A stretch of DNA of 42,984 nucleotides from a virus. Every line of letters begins with the position of its first letter. Within the stretch, counting starts at the first letter, position 1. The translations under genes and the position numbers were made by a program. Where the stretch lies: positions 1 to 42,984 of the IMG/VR virus record IMGVR_UViG_3300036846_000026; one strand, written 5' to 3'. A model generated the notes under the pieces. The model did no database searches. It saw only the letters and a program-made list of their open reading frames with translations, and was not told the DNA's origin. Shown in pieces: positions 25,072 through 31,826 of this stretch.

Positions 25072-25193
25072 TGTTTACCCTCTCTCTCTTTCCACATATT
25101 CATAAGCTCAAAGTACTGCATCGCTTCTTCACCATCTTTAGCGTTGTCCATCATGCGCTTGCACCATGCGCTAGGTAATTCGTTCACAGCCAT
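25059..25193 (-). CDS. Small hypothetical protein (44 aa)
   Basis: A 44-residue protein, MAVNELPSAWCKRMMDNA, ending EREGKQCSD. TGGAG stands just upstream of the ATG. Its 3' end overlaps the start of the next gene by 13 bases. It is the first gene behind the dyad-type promoter at 25224. No domain is recognised. Confidence 0.65.
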   Translation of the reverse strand: MAVNELPSAWCKRMMDNAKDGEEAMQYFELMNMWKEREGKQCSD

Positions 25194-25223
25194 TCTCCAT
25201 TATTGTTTGCTTTCAATAAGGCC

Positions 25224-25266
25224 ACTATACCAATGGCCTTTCGGAAAGTCTTAGCAAAAAGTGCTA
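25224..25266 (-). promoter_or_regulatory. Dyad-type promoter for the 25193-24738 genes
   Basis: On the minus strand the perfect dyad TAGCACTTTTTGCTA (25252-25266), 22 bases and TATAGT (25224-25229). The TAG of the dyad is the stop codon of the gene at 25264. Confidence 0.72.
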
Positions 25267-25410
25267 TTTGATGTTCTGCGTCTTCATTACTTCGATAACC
25301 TTTCCACCAAGAACCTCATGTTGCTTGATGGCTGACTCTTTAGTCTCATGGACGCGCACGTGCTCGACGCTGTTAAACTTGCCTGTGTAGTAAGTGTGTA
25401 TGTAAATCAT
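25264..25410 (-). CDS. Small hypothetical protein (48 aa)
   Basis: A 48-residue protein, MIYIHTYYTGKFNSVEHVRV, ending EVMKTQNIK. It follows a beta-helix-beta pattern like its two upstream neighbours, which begin MKYYTIM and MKYYVYL; the three may be diverged duplicates. TGGAG precedes the ATG, which overlaps the upstream stop (ATGA). The stop is part of the operator dyad. Confidence 0.65.
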   Translation of the reverse strand: MIYIHTYYTGKFNSVEHVRVHETKESAIKQHEVLGGKVIEVMKTQNIK

Positions 25411-25547
25411 TTTGTCTCCAGAATCTTAACTTCAGTGAATCGTGTTTTTAATGCCCTGGCGAAGTATATCGCCGTATCTTTGTCGACGAACTGGCTATGC
25501 TCTAACCATTCCTCTCGAACCTTAACCATTATTGTATAGTACTTCAC
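25407..25547 (-). CDS. Small hypothetical protein (46 aa, GTG start)
   Basis: The reading from GTG at 25545-25547 gives 46 residues, MKYYTIMVKVREEWLEHS. The GTG overlaps the upstream stop (GTGA) and AGGTGA stands just before it, so I prefer it over the ATG six codons on. The N-terminal MKYY is shared with the next gene upstream. No family recognised. Confidence 0.6.
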   Translation of the reverse strand: MKYYTIMVKVREEWLEHSQFVDKDTAIYFARALKTRFTEVKILETK

Positions 25548-25690
25548 ATGTCACCTATTATGTAAGATTCATATCCTTCGAAGTACAGACACTCTGAATG
25601 GTCACTTGCTTCCTCATACGACTTATACTCACCAACAAGGATGTCATCACACCCATTTTCATCACGCTCAAGATATACATAGTATTTCAT
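25544..25690 (-). CDS. Small hypothetical protein (48 aa)
   Basis: From the ATG at 25688-25690 this encodes 48 residues, MKYYVYLERDENGCDDILVG, very acidic and Tyr-rich. AAGG lies nine bases upstream. A longer version starting at 25756 (MLDLILNDIALQRG, 70 aa) overlaps the stop of the gene upstream and could be made by coupling, but has no ribosome site. The MKYY start repeats in the next gene. Confidence 0.6.
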   Translation of the reverse strand: MKYYVYLERDENGCDDILVGEYKSYEEASDHSECLYFEGYESYIIGDM

Positions 25691-25748
25691 CTTGCTAACC
25701 TTTGGTCTGTATGCCCCACGCTGCAGGGCAATGTCGTTAAGTATCAAA

Positions 25749-25991
25749 TCAAGCATTGTACGTTTTAGTATGAGGTCCAGCCATAAGCTCACCAACCTGA
25801 GCGCCTGCGAGTGCCACTGAAAGCGCCTCATACTGTCGCCAAGCGTTGCAATCATCGAAGCTAAGGGGTTTTACCACCTTGCGAGTTAATTGCTCTACAA
25901 CCTCACTTACGCACTCTGTAGCTGCACATCTTGATTCGAGTTGCTCGAGTAAATCTGAAGCCTGTGCTTCGGTGATATTGATAGTAATCAT
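25749..25991 (-). CDS. Small hypothetical protein (80 aa)
   Basis: An 80-residue protein, MITINITEAQASDLLEQLES, mostly helical, ending GELMAGPHTKTYNA. GAGGG stands before the ATG. It is the first gene behind the dyad-type promoter at 26023. No family recognised; it has two cysteines in CAATEC. Confidence 0.68.
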   Translation of the reverse strand: MITINITEAQASDLLEQLESRCAATECVSEVVEQLTRKVVKPLSFDDCNAWRQYEALSVALAGAQVGELMAGPHTKTYNA

Positions 25992-26022
25992 TTTGTAACC
26001 CTCGTTTGTTGTCGATGAAGTA

Positions 26023-26065
26023 ACTATAGCAAACTCCCTCCGTGGAGTTTTAACAAAAAGTGCTA
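26023..26065 (-). promoter_or_regulatory. Dyad-type promoter for the 25991-25264 genes
   Basis: On the minus strand TAGCACTTTTTGTTA (26051-26065), 22 bases containing an ACTCC/GGAGT hairpin, and TATAGT (26023-26028), then TACTTCATCGACAACAAACGAGG. Confidence 0.72.
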
Positions 26066-26066
26066 T

Positions 26067-26384
26067 TTAGTCCTTAACAATGATGTTTTGCTTCTTGTTG
26101 TATTCATTAAGCTTTTTCTCTGCATTAAACATGGCAATAGCCTTTTTTTCATTGAGAGCCTTAACCTTAATGTGCCTCTTTATTTTATATTCATCTTCGT
26201 TTTTAATCATCCCTAACTCAAACTTAGCGTCAAGCTTGTTAATCTGATTTGTAATTCTTGTTATTGCTTGCTTGTCTACAGTCTCCATCATACTCATGAT
26301 TCTATTGTTGTGTGCATCTCTTGTGATGTAGATTGGTACATTCATATCACGCTTAACTTGAGCTCCAAAGTTGAAAACTGACAT
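26067..26384 (-). CDS. Hypothetical basic helical protein (105 aa)
   Basis: A 105-residue protein, MSVFNFGAQVKRDMNVPIY, Lys-rich and helical after residue 40 (NQINKLDAKFELGMI, then KKAIAMFNAEKKLNEYNKK). It starts on the last base of the upstream stop, so it is coupled to the 198-residue protein. Nucleic-acid binding is possible from charge alone. Its stop is one base from the dyad. Confidence 0.7.
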   Translation of the reverse strand: MSVFNFGAQVKRDMNVPIYITRDAHNNRIMSMMETVDKQAITRITNQINKLDAKFELGMIKNEDEYKIKRHIKVKALNEKKAIAMFNAEKKLNEYNKKQNIIVKD

Positions 26385-26980
26385 TACATAATCTCCTTAA
26401 TCAAACCGTTCAGGGAATCTTCCAATTGAGCTACAGTCTTCTTATACCCAGAGAACTCTTCCGCGCTAAAGTCACTAGCATCAACTCGCTTAGCCATGTC
26501 CTTAATCCTTTGCACAAGCTCAATAATCTGTTCTTTGTTGACGGTTGACTCTGACTTGCGCTTAGGCTTTGATACTCCTTCTTTAACTGTTACAACGAAG
26601 TACTTGCTTGGCTCACCTGGTAATGTGTCGTGAAGGTCGCTACCAATGCAGAACTTGCTCTTGATGACTGCCGACAAACCTCTGCGCCCAAGGTGACGAT
26701 TAATTGTGTTCTTAACATAACTGGTACTAATGATGTGTTTAAGATACTCTTCTGCGTCCATGTTAAGCTCGTTAATCTTTACTTCAGAATGGTCCATGCC
26801 ATTCTCTACTGCTTCAAGCTGAGCATTCTTGAACAGAATGTAGTTAACACCGAAAGCGAACTCACCAATGCCCTTGTCAACATAGTAGTCACAGAACTCA
26901 CGAATGAAGTCTGCTGGCGATTGCTTTCTATAGAACTTGGAAACCTTACTCTCAATCTCGATTTTCATATCTTCAGTCAT
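26384..26980 (-). CDS. Hypothetical early protein (198 aa)
   Basis: A 198-residue protein, MTEDMKIEIESKVSKFYRKQ. The first 130 residues look like one folded domain (ADFIREFCDYYVDKGIGEFAFG). A basic linker (KPKRKSESTVNKEQ) and a C-terminal coiled coil (IIELVQRIKDMAKRVD..YKKTVAQLEDSLNGL) follow. I do not recognise it. It is the first leftward gene beside the AT-rich region at 27 kb and has a promoter with a real -35 box, so it is probably expressed very early. Confidence 0.75.
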   Translation of the reverse strand: MTEDMKIEIESKVSKFYRKQSPADFIREFCDYYVDKGIGEFAFGVNYILFKNAQLEAVENGMDHSEVKINELNMDAEEYLKHIISTSYVKNTINRHLGRRGLSAVIKSKFCIGSDLHDTLPGEPSKYFVVTVKEGVSKPKRKSESTVNKEQIIELVQRIKDMAKRVDASDFSAEEFSGYKKTVAQLEDSLNGLIKEIM

Positions 26981-27021
26981 TTCGTAATCCTCGTTAATCC
27001 GACCATCTTGCCGGTGAGATA

Positions 27022-27050
27022 ACTATACTAAAAGTGAACATTGTATGCAA
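27022..27050 (-). promoter_or_regulatory. Leftward early promoter with -35 box and no dyad
   Basis: On the minus strand TTGCAT (27045-27050), 17 bases and TATAGT (27022-27027). It has the same -10 context as the dyad promoters but carries its own -35. Confidence 0.7.
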
Positions 27051-27069
27051 CATGTATTTTAATGTAATT

Positions 27070-27470
27070 ATCACATGTACAGAATGAGATTGGAAATTAT
27101 CCTTATAAAGCAATTGATTGCATCCCTGTTCATCTAGTTCAACTTCGTACACCTATCCGAAAGGGGGTACCTTTATATTTACCTTTATAAATTGCCTTTT
27201 TAGCCTGAAAAGTAACCAATATGTCCCTTTTCTTGAAAACTAACCATTTCCCAATATCTTGACATATACAGGTGAACACATGCCATTTATGTCTACTATT
27301 TATATATTTATAATAATAATAATAATAAAAAAGCTATATATTATATATAGATATAGTAAAAGTTGTACGCGTTCACTTCTGGCGTATAGCGTTCATCGAC
27401 CCAAAAAAGGAGAAATTTGAACACATTTGTACGGCTTGTACGCAATAATGGCGTACAACATCACTGAGAG
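27070..27470. other. AT-rich, GTAC-box region between divergent genes (copy 2); candidate replication origin
   Basis: No gene is supported here. The (AAT)n run at 27311-27327, the block TATATTATATATAGATATAG (27336-27355) and GTAC boxes at about 27078, 27150, 27166, 27366, 27430, 27439 and 27453 repeat, in the same order and orientation, the layout at 840-1030. TTGTACGGCTTGTACG (27427-27442) is the inverse of 724-739. Leftward genes lie on one side and rightward genes on the other. Direct evidence for an origin is lacking. Confidence 0.5.
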
Positions 27471-27567
27471 AGAAAAAGTTGACACATATATAGATGAAAT
27501 CCACCTCCCCATTCCATATCTCAATCATCTCCACATACCAGGACTGTAAAAGTCACAATCCAATTAT

Positions 27568-27585
27568 ACATACAGTAGTGTATGT
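27568..27585. repeat. Inverted repeat CATACA-GTAG-TGTATG
   Basis: ACATACAGTAGTGTATGT has a 6-bp inverted repeat (CATACA/TGTATG) with a 4-base centre. It lies about 70 bases upstream of the rightward -10 at 27657, so it could be a second operator type. It occurs once. Confidence 0.4.
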
Positions 27586-27618
27586 AAAAGTGATGTCTAA
27601 AATGAGAAAGCTAACCGA

Positions 27619-27662
27619 TAGCACTTTTTGCTAAAGACAGGATGATTCGACATGGCTATAGT
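27619..27662 (+). promoter_or_regulatory. Dyad-type rightward promoter for 27687-28539
   Basis: The perfect dyad TAGCACTTTTTGCTA (27619-27633), 23 bases and TATAGT (27657-27662), then TAGCTCAACGAAACGAACGAGG. The -35 position reads AAGACA (4 of 6). Confidence 0.75.
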
Positions 27663-27686
27663 TAGCTCAACGAAACGAACGAGGAA

Positions 27687-27788
27687 ATGGCAATGACAAT
27701 CAATAACGGGCAGGCAATCATCATAGCGGCATGTGCAATCCTGACAGGTATCCTTTCAATCATTAGCAATGGCGGCATCAACTTATGA
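27687..27788 (+). CDS. Tiny membrane protein (33 aa)
   Basis: A 33-residue protein, MAMTINNGQ, then a hydrophobic span AIIIAACAILTGILSII and a short end SNGGINL. GAGG stands just before the ATG. It overlaps the next gene (ATGA). One membrane pass is likely. It is the first rightward gene beyond the AT-rich region. Its function is unknown. Confidence 0.62.
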   Translation: MAMTINNGQAIIIAACAILTGILSIISNGGINL

Positions 27789-27967
27789 GCAACAACTTCA
27801 AGAAGCGCCTTAAAGCAGCCCTGGACGCAGGAATTGAGTACGACCTGGCAATGACAGTTGCATACGGATTAATCGAGCCAGAGACTGCATTAAAGATGCA
27901 GAATGACCATTACGAGGCGAAGCACACATGCCAGCCAATTAACCCATCAGCATACATTCCATTTTAA
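27785..27967 (+). CDS. Small hypothetical protein (60 aa)
   Basis: A 60-residue protein, MSNNFKKRLKAALDAGIEYD, with a helical N-terminus and LAMTVAYGLIEPETALKMQ. Its start overlaps the membrane peptide stop by four bases. It contains no recognisable domain. Confidence 0.65.
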   Translation: MSNNFKKRLKAALDAGIEYDLAMTVAYGLIEPETALKMQNDHYEAKHTCQPINPSAYIPF

Positions 27968-27977
27968 GGAGATTTAC

Positions 27978-28148
27978 ATGAAAGTTAAGCTAACACAACC
28001 AAATGAAGGCAATAGCAAGTTTGAGCAGTTCGGTTACAAGTCTGGAGATATTCTTGAGGCTAGTTACTACAAGCACGATGATATAATTGGTGTTCTTTGT
28101 GAAGGTAAAGTGTTCTTTAAAGGTGAATATGAGGTTATTGAAGAATGA
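27978..28148 (+). CDS. Small beta-rich protein (56 aa), related in pattern to its neighbour
   Basis: A 56-residue protein, MKVKLTQPNEGNSKFEQFGY, ending FFKGEYEVIEE. AAGGAG stands seven bases upstream; the longer frame from 27903 lacks support. The body KSGDILEASYYKHDDIIGVL recalls the next gene (KGKIYEARYEPGSFSGQLL), so the two may be diverged duplicates of one small beta-barrel fold. Confidence 0.68.
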   Translation: MKVKLTQPNEGNSKFEQFGYKSGDILEASYYKHDDIIGVLCEGKVFFKGEYEVIEE

Positions 28149-28369
28149 AATTATTATGCAAAGGTGTTATTGAATCAACAGATAAGAAAGTAGTTACTCC
28201 ATTCACTAAAGGAAAGATTTATGAAGCACGATACGAACCAGGGTCATTTAGCGGGCAACTTCTTGGTGAGCGAGACAAACGAGGTAGCAATCCAGAATTC
28301 CAGATTGTCCGCACTTTTGATAATGCATGGATTTGCCTTGGTGTCGCTAAGTTTGTGGAGGCTGATTGA
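28145..28369 (+). CDS. Small beta-rich protein (74 aa)
   Basis: A 74-residue protein, MKLLCKGVIESTDKKVVTPF, with TKGKIYEARYEPGSF and ending AWICLGVAKFVEAD. The start overlaps the previous stop (ATGA). The KGKIYEA..: short beta-barrel pattern also fits the proteins at 28596 (KEGKRYQVK) and 21772 (NVGNLYDVV). No function is known. Confidence 0.68.
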   Translation: MKLLCKGVIESTDKKVVTPFTKGKIYEARYEPGSFSGQLLGERDKRGSNPEFQIVRTFDNAWICLGVAKFVEAD

Positions 28370-28371
28370 TT

Positions 28372-28539
28372 ATGTTACTTCCGTCTGATTTAGGTTATTT
28401 CGACAACGAAATCATAGCAAAGATGTCTGGCCAGGGGTGGTATCCATGGGACCACAAGACTCAGCTTGAAGACTTACTATCATCAAGAGAGATTGTAATT
28501 AAAGCCATCGAGAAAGCCCAAAAGAGCACCAATAGCTAA
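28372..28539 (+). CDS. Small hypothetical protein (55 aa)
   Basis: A 55-residue protein, MLLPSDLGYFDNEIIAKMSG, with WYPWDHKTQLEDLLSSR and a helical end EKAQKSTNS. TGGAGG lies about a dozen bases before the ATG. It ends the first rightward unit. Confidence 0.6.
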   Translation: MLLPSDLGYFDNEIIAKMSGQGWYPWDHKTQLEDLLSSREIVIKAIEKAQKSTNS

Positions 28540-28563
28540 AACAACTACGCAAGGATGCGTTAC

Positions 28564-28596
28564 TATAATTTCAACGACAACGATAGGGTAATACAA
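28564..28596 (+). promoter_or_regulatory. Promoter for the 28596 gene
   Basis: TATAAT at 28564-28569 is followed by TTCAACGACAACGATAGGG, a variant of the shared leader. A degenerate dyad GAGCA-CCAAT-AGCTA stands at 28524-28538, 25 bases upstream; it is too weak to count as a site. Confidence 0.5.
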
Positions 28597-28982
28597 TGAC
28601 TACTAAGAACTTCGTAACTTCAGAAAACAAACTTGTTAAAGCTCGTATTAAAGATATGATAAAGGTGAGCGAAATTGGTGAAATTATTTACTACCCTGGA
28701 GTTGAGCAACTTAAGATTGATGGAAAGTGGGTTAATCGTGATGGATTGCCTGGTGCTTACATTAAAACTAAAACACTATTAGTTACACGAGTTGATCACT
28801 CAACGCAAGTTAAGAAATCATTCAAAGAAGGCAAGCGTTACCAGGTTAAAATGAATGCCAGTCTTGCATCAAATGCTGGGTACATTTACGACGAAGATGG
28901 CGACGGATGGCAGCTTTTCAGAGAAGATATTGGCTTTTCTGCTGGTTTTGGTGTGTATGAGTTCGAGGCTCAATATAAATAA
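28596..28982 (+). CDS. Hypothetical protein (128 aa), beta-rich
   Basis: A 128-residue protein, MTTKNFVTSENKLVKARIKD. The C-terminal half has VKKSFKEGKRYQVKMNASLAS and YEFEAQYK, the KEGKxY pattern seen in the smaller neighbours at 27978 and 28145. The TAA stop is directly followed by the dyad. I do not recognise a family. Confidence 0.7.
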   Translation: MTTKNFVTSENKLVKARIKDMIKVSEIGEIIYYPGVEQLKIDGKWVNRDGLPGAYIKTKTLLVTRVDHSTQVKKSFKEGKRYQVKMNASLASNAGYIYDEDGDGWQLFREDIGFSAGFGVYEFEAQYK

Positions 28983-28983
28983 A

Positions 28984-29027
28984 TAGCACTTTTTGATAAT
29001 GACAATTATAAGCGAGAGGGGTATTAT
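28984..29027 (+). promoter_or_regulatory. Dyad-type promoter for the DUF3987 gene
   Basis: TAGCACTTTTTGATA (28984-28998), 23 bases and TATTAT (29022-29027). Here a good -35, ATGACA (28999-29004), abuts the dyad with a 17-base spacer. Confidence 0.75.
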
Positions 29028-29057
29028 CCTTCTCGTAAATTAACGAGAGGAATAAAG

Positions 29058-30632
29058 ATGTTTAACTTTGGTACAAGCAACAAAGCAAGCGTTCAGGATA
29101 TCATGGCAACGGCTGAGGCTACTAAGACTTCACCTATTAAAGTTGCAATTAACTCAAATGGATATGGTGACTCACGGTCATTCTGGGGGCAGATTAAGGA
29201 TAATGATAATGAGGTTAAATCTAACTATGCGAACATTTCTATTTGTAACTCTTTCGACGTTGTTGGCAAGTATGTATCTGCTCTTTCAGAGTCCGTACAA
29301 TTCCCTCGCTCTTCTGCTTATGCTCACTTTGTTGGTTGTATCAGCGCTGCTATGTTGGGTCGATTCTCTGTAGAGTACTATGGTAAGAAGCAACCAACAG
29401 GACTTTACTTTGTTATTGCCCAGCCTCCTTCTTCTGGTAAGTCAGCTATTAATGAGTCAGCCATTGAGCCAATGATTGCCGAAGTTGAACGTCTTAATGA
29501 CCTGCGAAAGAAAGAGCGCACTGCATTGAATGCAAAGTTGGCACAGCTTAAAGCTGAATTGAAAGCTGAGCAGTCGCCTTCATCTTTGCAGAAACTTTAT
29601 GAGGACAAAGCTGAGCTTGAAGATAAGATTGCACGAATGAATCCCATTGTATTCCCGGTCTCAGATACTACACCTGAAGGTCTGGCGCGCATTAACGCCA
29701 ATCAGGGTTCATTTGCAGTTATCTCTGATGAAGCCACAGCAATTAACTCATTACTAGGTATGACTTATGGCGATGCATCTCGCAAAACGAACTCTGAACT
29801 TGTACTTAAAGCATGGGACTCTGGTCACGTTTCTATTACTCGTGCTAATGCTGAAAACAACATGTCTTTTGTTGCTATGGGTGCAATCTCTGTAATCGCA
29901 CAGGATGAAACAATCAACTCAATCATGTCTGCTGGTGAGCGTGGTATTGGTGTATCAGAGCGTTTTGGTTTGGTTCGTGAAGCCCCATTACTTGGTACTC
30001 GCGTGTTCTGTGATGCGAATGGCGAATCAACGTTTAAACCTGTACCTATTGAGCTAAAGACTCAGTACTTCAAGTTAATTCACAATATTATGAGTGAGAG
30101 TAATATTGAGCTTAGGGTTAGCCATCGTGCTGCAACTCTACTTAACCTCGCCAAGCAAGAGATGGAAGAGAAGCTTAAGGATGGTGGCGAATATGGTCAC
30201 ACAATGCTCCGTGGCGCTATGGGTAAGTTTGATAAGCAGACTACGCGTATTGCTGCTGTTCTTCATGTAATCCGTAACTGGTGTGATGGTGGCTTGCGCG
30301 ATAAAGAGATTAGCTATGATACTATGTGCGAAGCAAAGATGATATTTGATGAGCTATCTCGCACTTATCTTGCTTCGGCCGAGTCATCTGGATTTGCTGG
30401 TGATAAGACTGAAATGAAGTCTGTTAAAGAACGAGTAATAGCTATGGGTAAAGCCGGCAAGGGTCGAGTATCTCGCCGTGCACTGATTGAAGCGTGCCAG
30501 AAAGTGAAGCCATTTATTAACCAGCAAGGTACGCCAGATAAGGTAGATAAGGCCCTTGAGAAATTAGAGAAAGAGAACTTTGTATGCGTATGCTCTGATA
30601 GTGTTTATATCAACCCGACTTTACTGGGGTAA
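29058..30632 (+). CDS. DUF3987-type ATPase, replication-associated
   Basis: A 524-residue protein. After an N-terminal lead, FVIAQPPSSGKSA (118-130) gives a P-loop with Gly127-Lys128-Ser129. A coiled-coil section follows at about 140-195 (ALNAKLAQLKAELKAEQ). SDTTPEGLARIN and VISDEATAI form the second conserved block of DUF3987. The C-terminal 70 residues look like a winged-helix (SRRALIEACQKVKPF). DUF3987 proteins resemble the ATPase part of primase-helicase proteins and are common in phage and plasmid replication modules. Here it has its own promoter. GAGAGG precedes the ATG. Confidence 0.83.
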   Translation: MFNFGTSNKASVQDIMATAEATKTSPIKVAINSNGYGDSRSFWGQIKDNDNEVKSNYANISICNSFDVVGKYVSALSESVQFPRSSAYAHFVGCISAAMLGRFSVEYYGKKQPTGLYFVIAQPPSSGKSAINESAIEPMIAEVERLNDLRKKERTALNAKLAQLKAELKAEQSPSSLQKLYEDKAELEDKIARMNPIVFPVSDTTPEGLARINANQGSFAVISDEATAINSLLGMTYGDASRKTNSELVLKAWDSGHVSITRANAENNMSFVAMGAISVIAQDETINSIMSAGERGIGVSERFGLVREAPLLGTRVFCDANGESTFKPVPIELKTQYFKLIHNIMSESNIELRVSHRAATLLNLAKQEMEEKLKDGGEYGHTMLRGAMGKFDKQTTRIAAVLHVIRNWCDGGLRDKEISYDTMCEAKMIFDELSRTYLASAESSGFAGDKTEMKSVKERVIAMGKAGKGRVSRRALIEACQKVKPFINQQGTPDKVDKALEKLEKENFVCVCSDSVYINPTLLG

Positions 30633-30635
30633 GTT

Positions 30636-30968
30636 ATGCTTCTTCTTGACCTATACAAATTCTGTGAATCACATGTCAACTACACAAGGCAGCACATAGC
30701 CAGGCTGATATACACTCACCCAGACACAAAGCAGTTAGCGATTGGTGCTGGCATGACAGAGAGAGAGATGGCCTCAGCGATGAGCAAGGAGTTTATGGCC
30801 AGGTCAATGACGCAGGGTTATATGGATATGAGTGGAGGATTTGCTAAGGTAAACATCAACAAGCGGCCCATTACTTTTAAGTTCCACTGCTTAAATGGAT
30901 TCGCTGATGATTACACAAGGGAGATGCGTGATATAGGAAGCATGACAGACGACGAATTGTTCTCATAA
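30636..30968 (+). CDS. Hypothetical protein (110 aa) paired with the DUF3987 gene
   Basis: A 110-residue protein, MLLLDLYKFCESHVNYTRQ, mostly helical, with TEREMASAMSKEFMARSMTQ and ending IGSMTDDELFS. It begins three bases after the DUF3987 stop, with GGGGTAAGTT as a weak ribosome site, so it is probably coupled. Its function is unknown; a partner of the ATPase is possible. A terminator shared with the lysis operon follows. Confidence 0.72.
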   Translation: MLLLDLYKFCESHVNYTRQHIARLIYTHPDTKQLAIGAGMTEREMASAMSKEFMARSMTQGYMDMSGGFAKVNINKRPITFKFHCLNGFADDYTREMRDIGSMTDDELFS

Positions 30969-30969
30969 A

Positions 30970-30993
30970 GAAAGGGCCTTATTGGCCCTTTTT
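30970..30993. terminator. Bidirectional terminator between early and lysis genes
   Basis: AAGGGCC-TTATT-GGCCCTT with T runs on both strands lies between convergent genes. Confidence 0.85.
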
Positions 30994-31362
30994 GCTTTTG
31001 TACAATGTGAAGGAGAGTGATACAGCTAGTAAAATTGACATGATGATCATCATGATTGCAGAACCTTCGATACCTGACTGGTTAATCTCCAGCTTATCAG
31101 CATTTATCACCCCAGCATTAAGCACCTCAGTCTTCTTGCTGGATGAATCAACCTTACCTACCTTTGACTCCTTGATAGTATTACCAGTCTCTGCTGAGCT
31201 ATCATTACTTGCAGATACACCCACACCCTGCTTTGTATTTGAAGCGCCAATTTGTGCTGTTGCATCAACCCCATCCTTGGCTGGCAGGATATCACCAATA
31301 GATGACAGGGCAGAGCAACCGGTCAGAGTAAGTGCTGCTATTACTATAAGTCCTTTAAACAT
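30979..31362 (-). CDS. Unimolecular spanin (u-spanin)
   Basis: A 127-residue protein with two membrane anchors. The start MFKGLIVIAALTLTGC is a lipoprotein signal peptide with lipobox LTGC (Cys16). The end ASAIMMIIMSILLAVSLSFTLY-type hydrophobic span (about 101-122) is followed by KSKKGQ. Between them is a Ser/Thr/Asn/Lys-rich linker. A lipid anchor in the outer membrane plus a C-terminal span in the inner membrane defines u-spanins such as T1 gp11, which fuse the two membranes at lysis. The gene overlaps the endolysin end by 19 bases. Confidence 0.85.
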   Translation of the reverse strand: MFKGLIVIAALTLTGCSALSSIGDILPAKDGVDATAQIGASNTKQGVGVSASNDSSAETGNTIKESKVGKVDSSSKKTEVLNAGVINADKLEINQSGIEGSAIMMIIMSILLAVSLSFTLYKSKKGQ

Positions 31363-31826
31363 AATTCACGCTCCGCATTACGGCGATTAACAAGCCCCTT
31401 AACGACCACTTTTTTACCCTTTACAGTTGCCTTATTCCACATTAATAATGCGTCACACGCACCTTTTAGGTCGCCTCTGTTTGTTCTTTTCAGAACTGTC
31501 GAGCTCCTGTATCCATTGACTCCAACGTTGTAGCTGAAGCTAATCATTGCTGCGCGGAATGAGTCAGGCACTTTTACTTTGATTGCCTTATCAACTGCAT
31601 TCTTATGAATTGCAATGTGCTTGTTTAATAAAGATTGGCACTCGCTACGCGTGTACTTCTTCTTCATGTCAACGTCATTGCCAGTGATGCCCGCGCACAC
31701 AGTAGGAACTCCGGCGATGTCGATGTATGGCTTAAGCTCAACTCCCTCATGTGTTTCAAGAAAGGGAATAACAAGAGCAATGGCGCCACTAAGCGCACCA
31801 ACACTAAGGCGAGTCTTAATACCCAT
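31344..31826 (-). CDS. Endolysin, T4/P21-type lysozyme with SAR-like N-terminus
   Basis: A 160-residue glycoside hydrolase family 24 lysozyme. The catalytic triad spacing E-8-D-5-T is intact: Glu27 (THEGVE), Asp36 (YIDIAG) and Thr42 (PTVCAG). The first 23 residues (TRLSVGALSGAIALVIPFL) form a weakly hydrophobic, Gly/Ala-rich segment, as in signal-arrest-release endolysins such as R21. It would reach the periplasm through Sec and be freed when the membrane is depolarised. The ATG follows directly after the holin stop. Confidence 0.92.
   Translation of the reverse strand: MGIKTRLSVGALSGAIALVIPFLETHEGVELKPYIDIAGVPTVCAGITGNDVDMKKKYTRSECQSLLNKHIAIHKNAVDKAIKVKVPDSFRAAMISFSYNVGVNGYRSSTVLKRTNRGDLKGACDALLMWNKATVKGKKVVVKGLVNRRNAERELCLKDL

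Noticed and set aside
27494-27634. Open frame of 46 codons (MKSTSPFHISIIS..) across the 27.5-kb intergenic region
   Set aside because: It has no ribosome site, an unlikely composition for a phage protein, and runs through an inverted repeat and the operator. It is kept only as a remark in the findings.
28524-28538. Degenerate dyad GAGCA-CCAAT-AGCTA as a thirteenth operator
   Set aside because: Both arms are altered and the distance to the -10 is 25 bases, outside the 21-23 of the other copies.
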